DNA of 35,718 nucleotides from Demequinaceae bacterium (GTDB lineage: Bacteria; Actinomycetota; Actinomycetes; Actinomycetales; Demequinaceae): contig JAHEMW010000006.1 of the NCBI GenBank assembly GCA_024643505.1, forward strand, positions 1 through 35,718, given 5' to 3'. The first letter of the stretch is position 1. The number at the start of each line of letters is the position of its first letter. The notes under the pieces were generated by a model. That model saw only the letters and a list, made by a program, of their open reading frames with translations, did not search any database and was not told where the DNA came from. The position numbers were made by a program, and so were the translations under genes. Shown in pieces: positions 8,091-14,982 of this stretch.

Positions 8091-8117
8091 TTAAGTCGCG
8101 CGACGATGCGGTGTCAA
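8088..8117 (-). promoter_or_regulatory. dnaK operon promoter
   Basis: On the minus strand a perfect -35 TTGACA (8117-8112) is separated by 18 bp from TAACTT (8093-8088), which matches the actinobacterial TANNNT -10. HAIR operators overlap the -10 and lie just upstream of the -35. Confidence 0.75.
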
Positions 8118-8132
8118 GCGCGCTCCCCGAAA

Positions 8133-8153
8133 GTTGAGCGGACCACACTAAAG
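8133..8153. promoter_or_regulatory. HAIR operator 2 (imperfect)
   Basis: GTTGAGC-N7-ACTAAAG lies upstream of the dnaK -35. It has the same 7-base spacer as operator 1 and a single mismatch in the right arm core. The two sites bracket the promoter, which would suit cooperative HspR binding (inference). Confidence 0.65.
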
Positions 8154-8251
8154 TCTTGTCGGTGCTGCGCTCTGGACGAGTTCGCGACCGCGCGGGTCGA
8201 CGCCCTCGTCGCCGTGCTGCAGCGAGACGGAGCCCTGATCGAGGGCGACTG

Positions 8252-10618
8252 CTAGGAAGGCTCGGTCGCTAGCGGCGATGGCGACGCGGACGGCTCAGGC
8301 GTGGCTTCAGGTTCAGGAGCTGCCTTCAGCGTCACGACTCCGCCGCCAGCGGCGGTCCAGTCGACGGATCCGCCCGCGAAGTCTTGGTGGATGGTCTTGG
8401 TCTTGCCGTTCCAGGTGGGGGAGTTTGTGGGCCATCCGAGCGGGCCGCGGACTCCTCCGGCTTTCTTGTGTGTCGACCAGATCTGCCGAGGGATGTAAAC
8501 GGCGCCGCTATCCGTGCTCCACACCAAGATCCCATATTGGAAGCCCTGGACTTCGCCGCCTCCGCTCGCGGATGTCGAGTACACGGGCGTGGTTGGCCAG
8601 CCGAGACGACCGTTGATCACACCGCGAGCACGCGCGAGGTCAAGAAGCTTGATACCGACGATTCCGTACTGGCGCCCGTTGTGTAGCACTGCGGCGTCCT
8701 CGAACTCCTGTGCGACCGTCGACGTCGAGGAGTCCCAGTATCGGTTGGTGGTGGGCCAGCCGAGGTTTCCGTCGAGCCCGCCCGCGTCGCGCAACGCCAC
8801 GCGAAGCCCACCGTAAACGGCCAGCACGTCCCCGTCGCCCTTCGTGGCGAGCAGCATCTTCGTGAAGTCCTGCCAGGTTGAGTCCTCAGTCGTGGCGGGT
8901 GCGGTCACGGGCCACCCGACCTTGCCCGTGAGTCCGCCGAGGGCATCGACCGTGCTGCGCAGTGGCGCGCCTACGAGCGCGTATGCGGTGCCCGAGTGGA
9001 AGATCGTGCCCGCTTCAAACTCCTGCGCCCACAAGCCTGACGTGGGATCGACGTAACGATCCGTCGTGGGCCACCCGAGCGAATTGATGCCGCCCAACGA
9101 TGTGAACGCCGAGTTGAGCCAACCGAAAGTGGTGTGCAAGCCGAATTCGTTGGACTTCGCGATCATGCCGTTGCTGAACGCCTGGAAGGTGCCACCATTG
9201 CCAACGTCTGAGGCGGTCTCATGCCCGGTTGACCAACCGATGTATCCCGCAACGTTGCGGTAGGACTGGTAGGTGTCGACGAAGGTGGTGGCGACGTAGC
9301 CGTGGCGCGAGCCATTGTGGAAGACGATGCCACCCTGGAATTTCTGGGCGACCGCGCCGGATGTCTCGTCGATGTACCTCGTTGCCGTGGGCCATCCAAG
9401 CGGGCCGCCGATGCCGCCCCAGGCCTTGAGCGCGACCGTCAACCCACCGGTCACCGGAACCGTGCCCTTGCCGGACGCCTTGGCGAGAATCCCCCCCTGG
9501 AAAGACTGGAGCAGGCCACCGCCAGCGTCGGTCGTCGTGGCGGTGTTCGCGGTAGGCCACTTGAGGTCACCGTCGGGTCCGTCATACCGGAGCCATGCGG
9601 CGTCATACGGGTACTTGATGTACTGGGCGGCCGTCGCCTCGGTCCAGGTGACAATGCCGCCGTCGAACTGCTGCCACAGGCCTCCGCCCCCAGCGTCGGA
9701 CCGTTGGATGTCGCCGACCGGAGAGCCGAGCCAGCCGGTCGTTCCGCCTTCAGAACCATGCAAGACCGCAATGGCTTGCTCGCCGATCGCTCCCGTCGAG
9801 CCGAACCAGTCGGTGTACATGCGCCAGAAGTTGCGGTTGCCGTAGGCGGAGCAGGAATTGCCCGTTCCGTACAAGTTTTGGAGCGCTGCCGCGTTCGGCT
9901 GGTAGGGGGTGTAAATGTAGAGCGCGTGCGTGGCCTGATTGGTGACATACACCGGCGCGGAGCCGCACGAGGTCTTGGGATTGAAGAGGATGTTCGTCGA
10001 TTTCCCGACGGGGTAGCGCGAGCCGTAGTCGAGTGGGTAATCCGTTCCGGCGCCGGTGCCGGGCGGCATCGTGTAGCGCTTGAGCAGGTACGAGCCGTAA
10101 TAGACCTGTTCGAAGAGCCCGGTGTTTGGAGTGGTGCAGCCGGTGGAGTCCGGGCATCCCGCGCCCATGGCGTACCAGAAGGAGCGATCTGACGGATTCG
10201 AGTTCGTGACGAGGCTCTGCTCCTTTTGGAGGATCACCAGGATCGCCTTCTGACTGATCCCACACGCTTTGCCAACCTTGGCGATAATGCGGGCCGCAGA
10301 CTCAAAGCTGCCACCCACGTACGCGTCGCACATCGGGTTCGCCGCCTTGTTCGACGTGGTTTCGCGGTAATTCTCGAGACACACCTCACCGGCCGCACAA
10401 CCGGGGTTGACGGCATCGATGAAATTCCAGACCTGAATCGGGGTCATCGCGTCACCGTCGAAGAACTTCGAGTCAGCGATGAGCGCGCCCGCGGAGAAGT
10501 CACGGGAGTCTGCGGCGGAGGCTGGTGCGGCGCCGACCAATACGAGCAGCGGCAGGAGGAGTCCAAGGAGCACCGCTCCGGAGGCGACGCGTGCGCGTCG
10601 CGGAGGCGGCATCGTCAC
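8252..10618 (-). CDS. Secreted wall protein: lysozyme-like domain plus nine LGFP-type repeats
   Basis: A 788-residue exported protein. The signal peptide ends near residue 35 (LLVLVGAAPASA). Residues about 40-275 form a Cys-containing domain reminiscent of lysozyme/transglycosylase folds. Its helix AILVILQKEQSLV carries a candidate catalytic E133, followed by FWYAMGAGCPDSTGC. From about 275 on I count nine LGFP-type repeats of roughly 45-50 residues (LGWPTxxxYxDxxS ... QxFxGGxVFHN), known from actinobacterial wall-associated proteins. A Pro/Ser/Glu tail closes it, with no sortase signal. The start is GTG 10618 with GGGA upstream. ATG 10612 is also possible. Glycan cleavage is inferred. Wall binding is the likely role of the repeats. 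Confidence 0.85.
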   Translation of the reverse strand: MTMPPPRRARVASGAVLLGLLLPLLVLVGAAPASAADSRDFSAGALIADSKFFDGDAMTPIQVWNFIDAVNPGCAAGEVCLENYRETTSNKAANPMCDAYVGGSFESAARIIAKVGKACGISQKAILVILQKEQSLVTNSNPSDRSFWYAMGAGCPDSTGCTTPNTGLFEQVYYGSYLLKRYTMPPGTGAGTDYPLDYGSRYPVGKSTNILFNPKTSCGSAPVYVTNQATHALYIYTPYQPNAAALQNLYGTGNSCSAYGNRNFWRMYTDWFGSTGAIGEQAIAVLHGSEGGTTGWLGSPVGDIQRSDAGGGGLWQQFDGGIVTWTEATAAQYIKYPYDAAWLRYDGPDGDLKWPTANTATTTDAGGGLLQSFQGGILAKASGKGTVPVTGGLTVALKAWGGIGGPLGWPTATRYIDETSGAVAQKFQGGIVFHNGSRHGYVATTFVDTYQSYRNVAGYIGWSTGHETASDVGNGGTFQAFSNGMIAKSNEFGLHTTFGWLNSAFTSLGGINSLGWPTTDRYVDPTSGLWAQEFEAGTIFHSGTAYALVGAPLRSTVDALGGLTGKVGWPVTAPATTEDSTWQDFTKMLLATKGDGDVLAVYGGLRVALRDAGGLDGNLGWPTTNRYWDSSTSTVAQEFEDAAVLHNGRQYGIVGIKLLDLARARGVINGRLGWPTTPVYSTSASGGGEVQGFQYGILVWSTDSGAVYIPRQIWSTHKKAGGVRGPLGWPTNSPTWNGKTKTIHQDFAGGSVDWTAAGGGVVTLKAAPEPEATPEPSASPSPLATEPS

Positions 10619-10767
10619 GTGTCGTCCCTTTCGCCGTCAGTTGCGGTGTTCAGTGCCGAATTCTGCCCGTGCACGCGGGGCCGCAGAGCGAGCCCGCGAC
10701 GGCACCCCGTCAGTGGAGTTATCGGCATGACCGGACCCGACTTTAGGTCGTCTGCCCTCTCGCCGCA

Positions 10768-11415
10768 CTATGGTGTGACGCGTCCCTCACGGATCCGGAC
10801 AATTCGGGACGATACGGCGTGGGCTTCCGCGGCGTCGTGGGTCACGAGCAGCGCGGCGGTTCCCGAAGCGTGCAAGACGTCGCGAACGTCGCGCGCGAGG
10901 CGTCCGCGCAGCTCCGTGTCAAGTGACGAGAACGGCTCGTCCAGTGCGATCAACCGTGGTCGAGGCGCGAGCGAGCGCGCGAGCGCGACGCGCTGGCGCT
11001 CGCCGCCAGAGAGTTCGCCGATGGATCGTGCGCCGAATCCAGCCAGTGACACCATCGCAAGTAGTGCGTTCACGCGTTCGAGACGCTCGCGGCGGGGCAC
11101 GCGCGCGACCTCGAGCCCGTAGGCGATGTTGCCCGCCACGGTCCGGTGGGGGAAGAGTTGTCCGTCTTGGAAGACGAGCCCAAAGCCGCGCTGATGGACC
11201 GGGATTCGCGTCAGGTCTTCCCCATCCCACGAGACACGACCAGCGGCGATGGGCAAGATGCCGACGATCGCGCCAAGCAGCGAACTCTTGCCGCTTCCCG
11301 ACGGTCCGAGGATTGAGACGATTTCCCCGGGCGCGACCGCGAACGACGCATCGACCACCGCCTGGGTGCCCGTTGAATAGGTGACGCTCAGTCCCTCAAC
11401 CGACAGCCCGCTCAC
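10768..11415 (-). CDS. thiQ: Thiamine-type ABC transporter ATP-binding protein
   Basis: A short 215-residue ATPase with Walker A GPSGSGKSS (37-45), signature LSGGERQRVALARSL, Walker B LIALDEPFSSLD and the H-loop VTHDAAEA. Its length and motifs fit the ThiQ/FbpC/PotA branch, without the regulatory extension of sugar or polyamine ATPases. Its start overlaps the permease stop (GTGA), and it is the last gene of the riboswitch-controlled operon. ThiQ is assigned from context: the TPP riboswitch makes thiamine or a thiamine phosphate/precursor the likely substrate. Confidence 0.88.
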   Translation of the reverse strand: MSGLSVEGLSVTYSTGTQAVVDASFAVAPGEIVSILGPSGSGKSSLLGAIVGILPIAAGRVSWDGEDLTRIPVHQRGFGLVFQDGQLFPHRTVAGNIAYGLEVARVPRRERLERVNALLAMVSLAGFGARSIGELSGGERQRVALARSLAPRPRLIALDEPFSSLDTELRGRLARDVRDVLHASGTAALLVTHDAAEAHAVSSRIVRIREGRVTP

Positions 11416-13037
11416 GCTGCACGAACCCTCGTGCGTAGGCCCTCTGCGGTGACGAGCACGGCGCCAGTCAGGACAGCAAGGACAACCGCGGCCGCGAAGC
11501 CCATGCCGACGTTGTCGAGGCCGGGTCGGCCAAGAAGTCGAGCGATCGCCGTGGGTAAAGTGGGGCGATCGGGTCGAGCGACAAAGCTTGTCGCCCCGAA
11601 CTCACCGAGCGCGATCGCGGCGCAGAAGCCCACAGCCAGCGCGATCGAGCCTCGCAGCAGGGGCGCATCGACGGTGCGCCACGTGCGCAGCGGGCTCGCC
11701 CCGAGGCTCGCCGCTGCGGCTCGTAGGCGTGGCTCGATTCCGCGCATGGCGGGGACGAGGATGCGGATCGCAAACGGCAACGCGACGACAGCCTGGGCGA
11801 TCGGAACGATCCACCACGACTGGCGCAAGTCGACGCCGACGACCGACCGATTAAGCGTCAGGAGCATGCCCAAGCCGATCACGACGGCGCTCACACCAAG
11901 TGGCGCCATCGTGAAGGCGTCGATCCAACCGATCCAGCGCGGCCCACGCGTCACTGCGACGGCGACCAGTGTCGCAAGCCCGGCCGCCACGACGGTCGCA
12001 ATGGCGGCGGTAACAAAAGAGTTCGCGGCGGCCTGCGCAACGGACACGGGTAGCACGGCGCGCGCCGGCAACGTGACGAGCGCTCGATAGTGGTCGAGCC
12101 CGTGGCCCGTGCCGGTGCGCAATGACCGCTCGATGAGCGCGAGCATCGGGGCCAGCACGAGTAGCAGCGTGATCCCGAGCACTGGGCCGGTGAGCATGAG
12201 GTCCGACCGCCGAGCAGCGCGCGAGCCGTCGATCTCCCTGCCGCCGCGCGCGAGGGCACCGCGACGGCCAGCAATGGAAGACAACGCGAACGCGACGGCG
12301 ACGAACACGACTTGCACCAGGGCAAGCACCGCAGCCGCATGGAGGTCGAGGAACTGGCCAACCTGCAGGTAGATCTGAGTCTCGACCGTGTTGACGCGTC
12401 CGCCACCGAGGACGAGGACGATTCCGAAGGACGCCGAACAGAAGAGGAACACGACGGCTCCCGCGGCCATCGTTGCGGGCGCGAGTGCCGGAGCCGTGAC
12501 GTCCCGCCACGCCCGCCACCGCGACGCACCGAGTGTGCGCGCGGCGATCGCCGTCGACGGATCGGTCGCGGCCCAAGCCGACCCCACGATCCGCGCGACG
12601 ACCGAGACGTTGAAGAAGACGAGCGCGAGCACGATGACGAGAATGCTCTGGTCCAGGTGCAGCAGCCCGAGTGGCCCAGAGCGCGCAAAGAGTGCGCCGA
12701 ACGCCGCCGCGACGACGACGGTGGGCAAGACAAACGGCACCGTCACAACGGCGCGTGCGACACGCCGACCTCGCCACCGAACGCGGTAGAGCGCATGGGC
12801 GGTGGGAATTCCGAGGGCGAGGCTACCTGCCGTTCCGAGCACCGCGAGTTGGGCGGTGGTGGCAATCGCGCTGACCGTCCACGGCGCGCTGAGGACATCC
12901 CACGCGTCGGCTGCGTCGGTTCCCGCGAGTCCGCGAGCGAGGATTGCCCCGAGCGGCCAGCCGAAGAACGCCGCCATGAATGTGACGGGCGCAGCCGCGA
13001 GCAATCCCCACGCCGCGGCCCTCGTTGATCCGTGCAC
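11412..13037 (-). CDS. thiP: Thiamine-type ABC transporter permease, two fused membrane domains
   Basis: A 541-residue permease built of two binding-protein-dependent transport domains, each with an EAA loop: GASRWRAWRDVTAPALAPA in the first half and GASPLRTWRTVDAPLLRG in the second. About twelve membrane helices are visible. This duplicated layout is that of ThiP and FbpB. It starts at GTG 13037, three bases after the binding-protein stop, so coupling is likely. ThiP is preferred over an iron permease because of the TPP riboswitch that heads the operon. Confidence 0.88.
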   Translation of the reverse strand: MHGSTRAAAWGLLAAAPVTFMAAFFGWPLGAILARGLAGTDAADAWDVLSAPWTVSAIATTAQLAVLGTAGSLALGIPTAHALYRVRWRGRRVARAVVTVPFVLPTVVVAAAFGALFARSGPLGLLHLDQSILVIVLALVFFNVSVVARIVGSAWAATDPSTAIAARTLGASRWRAWRDVTAPALAPATMAAGAVVFLFCSASFGIVLVLGGGRVNTVETQIYLQVGQFLDLHAAAVLALVQVVFVAVAFALSSIAGRRGALARGGREIDGSRAARRSDLMLTGPVLGITLLLVLAPMLALIERSLRTGTGHGLDHYRALVTLPARAVLPVSVAQAAANSFVTAAIATVVAAGLATLVAVAVTRGPRWIGWIDAFTMAPLGVSAVVIGLGMLLTLNRSVVGVDLRQSWWIVPIAQAVVALPFAIRILVPAMRGIEPRLRAAAASLGASPLRTWRTVDAPLLRGSIALAVGFCAAIALGEFGATSFVARPDRPTLPTAIARLLGRPGLDNVGMGFAAAVVLAVLTGAVLVTAEGLRTRVRAA

Positions 13038-13040
13038 GAC

Positions 13041-14099
13041 TCAGCCGTTGACGAGTGAGGTCCACTCGCGGATCCACGCGTCGCGATTCGCGTCGATGGC
13101 GGCCGGGTCGAGCGTCCACGGGCGTTCGGCGAGAGGGGCATAGTCCGCCCACTCTTGCGGTACTGACACGGACGACGACACGGGATAGACGTACATGTTC
13201 TCGGGCAACGACTCCTGAAAAGCGTCGGACAGCATCCAGTCGACGACTTTCTCCGCCGCCCGGGGATGCTTTGCCCCGGCGAGGACGCCGACGTACTCGA
13301 CCTGACGGAAGCAGGTGTCGAGCAGCGCCGCCGTGGTGGGTGCGCCGTCGATGACCTCAAATGGAGGTGACGACGCGTACGAGAGCACGATCGGATAATC
13401 GCCGCCGTAGTTGGGGGCGGAGAAGTCAGTGAAATAACTATCGGACCAGGACGCGGTCACGCGCAGCCCGTTGTCCAGCAGCGCCTGCCAGTAACTCGGC
13501 CAGCCGTCCCCCTTGGCTGCGATAGTCGCCAGCAAGAAGGCGAGCCCGGGTGAGGACGTCGCCGGGTTAGTGACGGACACGAGCCCCGCGTACTCGGGCT
13601 TCAACAAGTCTTCGAACGTCGTGGGTGCGGGCGGCCCGTCCGGCGAGAAGGCAGCGAGGTCGTAGTTGAGGCACACGTCGGAAAAGTCCACCGCGGTGAG
13701 ACCATTCGCGCCGGGCACAGCGAAAGCGGCCGCGTCCGTCGCCGCCGGCACCGACGACGTATAGGGCTCGAAGACGCCGGCATCCGCTGCGCGCGTCGCG
13801 AAGGTGTTGTCGACGCCGTAGGCGACGTCGCCCAATGGAGCGTCCTTCGTGAGGATGAGTTGATTAACGAGTGTGCCGCCGTCCCCTGGGGCCACAAAAG
13901 TCACGGTGAGTCCGCTCGACGCTTCGAACGCGGCGAGCACATCGTCCGGAACGGCGAAGCTGTCGTGCGTGACGACGGTGACCTGGGTGTTGGGTTCCGA
14001 TGGCGAGGTCGTAGGGACCACCTCACCGCTTGAGCATGCGGCGAGGGCGAGTGCGGCGAACGCGCCGATTCCCGCCACCGCAGCGGTTGGCATCTTCAT
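13041..14099 (-). CDS. thiB: Thiamine-type ABC transporter substrate-binding lipoprotein
   Basis: A 352-residue lipoprotein. The signal peptide ends in the lipobox ALAAC with the lipidated Cys at 22. The mature part has the ThiB/AfuA-type fold: VTVVTHDSFAVPDDVLAAFE at the start, GDVAYGVDNTFATRA, and the hinge and aromatic region SWSDSYFTDF with VLSYASSPPFE. GGAGG lies six bases before the ATG and is covered by the riboswitch expression platform. The protein delivers thiamine (or a related compound) to the permease encoded three bases downstream. Iron binding is a less likely alternative. Confidence 0.9.
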   Translation of the reverse strand: MKMPTAAVAGIGAFAALALAACSSGEVVPTTSPSEPNTQVTVVTHDSFAVPDDVLAAFEASSGLTVTFVAPGDGGTLVNQLILTKDAPLGDVAYGVDNTFATRAADAGVFEPYTSSVPAATDAAAFAVPGANGLTAVDFSDVCLNYDLAAFSPDGPPAPTTFEDLLKPEYAGLVSVTNPATSSPGLAFLLATIAAKGDGWPSYWQALLDNGLRVTASWSDSYFTDFSAPNYGGDYPIVLSYASSPPFEVIDGAPTTAALLDTCFRQVEYVGVLAGAKHPRAAEKVVDWMLSDAFQESLPENMYVYPVSSSVSVPQEWADYAPLAERPWTLDPAAIDANRDAWIREWTSLVNG

Positions 14100-14105
14100 T
14101 TCGGT

Positions 14106-14230
14106 CCTCCTGTAAGGGAGGGGACGAGTCTCGACTCCCTACGCCGGTGCGAGCCGGATCAGGTTCGAGGGTCTGCGGCTGGTCCGCACTCTCAGCGCTC
14201 TGGTCCCTCGCGGGAAGCGCTCCCCTGTCG
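14106..14230 (-). promoter_or_regulatory. TPP riboswitch (THI element) with SD-sequestering hairpin
   Basis: Read on the minus strand, the element contains the conserved GCGCTGAGAG (about 14186-14195), GAACCTGATC (about 14157-14166) and CCGGCGTAGGGAG (14147-14135) of the TPP aptamer. Downstream, the mRNA segment CCTCC (14121-14117) can pair with the SD GGAGG (14110-14106) around a six-base loop. The overlapping CTCCCT (14120-14115) can instead pair with AGGGAG (14140-14135), the 3' edge of the aptamer. The two pairings exclude each other, which fits translational repression by TPP. Confidence 0.95.
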
Positions 14231-14273
14231 TTGCAGCGCAAGTGTACGTCCGTGCGCGCAGCGGCGCCTCGTG

Positions 14274-14849
14274 CTAGACGTCGGAGCGGTGAAAGTTCTG
14301 GTGGCTCTTGGACGCCGTGGGGCCGCGCTGGCCGCGGTATCTCGAGCCGTAGGCGTTCGATCCGTATGGGTGTTCCGCAGGCGACGTCAGCCGAAAAAAG
14401 CACAGCTGGCCGATCTTCATTCCCGGCCACAAGTTGATGGGCAGTGTGGCCGTGTTGGACAGTTCGAGGGTGACATTTCCCTCGAATCCCGGGTCGATGA
14501 AACCGGCGGTCGAGTGCGTGAGCAGGCCGAGCCGCCCGAGCGACGATTTGCCCTCAAGCCGGGCCGCGATGTCGTCCGGCAACGTGACGGACTCAAACGT
14601 CGATCCCAGGACGAACTCGCCGGGATGGAGGACAAACGGCGTCCCATTATCGACATTAACGAGTCGGGTGAGCTCTGGCTGCTCGATTGACGGGTCGATC
14701 GCCGCGTACTTGTGGTTGTCGAAGACGCGGAAGTACTTGTCGAGCCGAACGTCAATGGACGACGGCTGGATCATGGCGGGGTCGTAGGGGTCAAGCGCGA
14801 CGCGGCCCGCGTCGATCTGGTCCCGGATGTCGCGGTCAGACAGCAGCAT
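14274..14849 (-). CDS. dcd: dCTP deaminase (possibly dUMP-forming)
   Basis: A 191-residue member of the dCTP deaminase/dUTPase trimer family, supplying dUTP or dUMP for thymidylate synthesis. Visible family motifs are [14 protein letters not shown] at the start, [45 protein letters not shown] with the catalytic Glu of the last block, and a C-terminal arm ([13 protein letters not shown]). The length equals the M. tuberculosis enzyme, which is bifunctional and releases dUMP. That activity here is inferred. The ATG lacks an SD and has TAGGTT six bases upstream, so it is probably leaderless. It stands alone upstream of the thiamine operon. Confidence 0.95.
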   Translation of the reverse strand: MLLSDRDIRDQIDAGRVALDPYDPAMIQPSSIDVRLDKYFRVFDNHKYAAIDPSIEQPELTRLVNVDNGTPFVLHPGEFVLGSTFESVTLPDDIAARLEGKSSLGRLGLLTHSTAGFIDPGFEGNVTLELSNTATLPINLWPGMKIGQLCFFRLTSPAEHPYGSNAYGSRYRGQRGPTASKSHQNFHRSDV

Positions 14850-14855
14850 GTGCCC

Positions 14856-14861
14856 AACCTA
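14856..14861 (-). promoter_or_regulatory. -10 box of leaderless dcd promoter
   Basis: TAGGTT on the minus strand is followed by six bases and the dcd ATG, with no room for a ribosome site. Confidence 0.5.
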
Positions 14862-14982
14862 GCGCGACTTTCCCCCGCGAGCGTGCGACGCAAAATGCTA
14901 CGATTTTGAGCGCCGTTGGGGCGCAACAGTGCGGTTCGCCAGGACACTCATCCTGCTGCCGTCGGGAAGAGGGGAACGGCCG

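Noticed and set aside
8161-8255. Short plus-strand frame ending LVAVLQRDGALIEGDC between dnaK and the LGFP gene
   Set aside because: No start codon with a ribosome site or leaderless box fits, and the peptide is too short to recognise. The region is better explained as promoter/operator DNA and the 3' side of the LGFP gene.
9302-10192. 296-codon plus-strand frame inside the LGFP gene
   Set aside because: It is antisense to the repeat protein, Arg/Val-rich, and without recognisable domains.
10619-10767. Terminator for the thiamine operon or promoter for the LGFP gene
   Set aside because: Only short stems (e.g. GACGG with CCGTC at 10698-10711) and a lone TAAAGT on the minus strand (10745-10740) are present, too weak to list.
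11851-12777. Alternative minus frame of 308 codons inside the permease gene
   Set aside because: The Arg-rich translation has no membrane segments. The overlapping frame has twelve helices and two EAA loops.
14929-14982. Upstream GTG start that would add 18 residues to the composite glycosyltransferase
   Set aside because: It has no ribosome site, while ATG 14983 follows GAGGGGA at good spacing.
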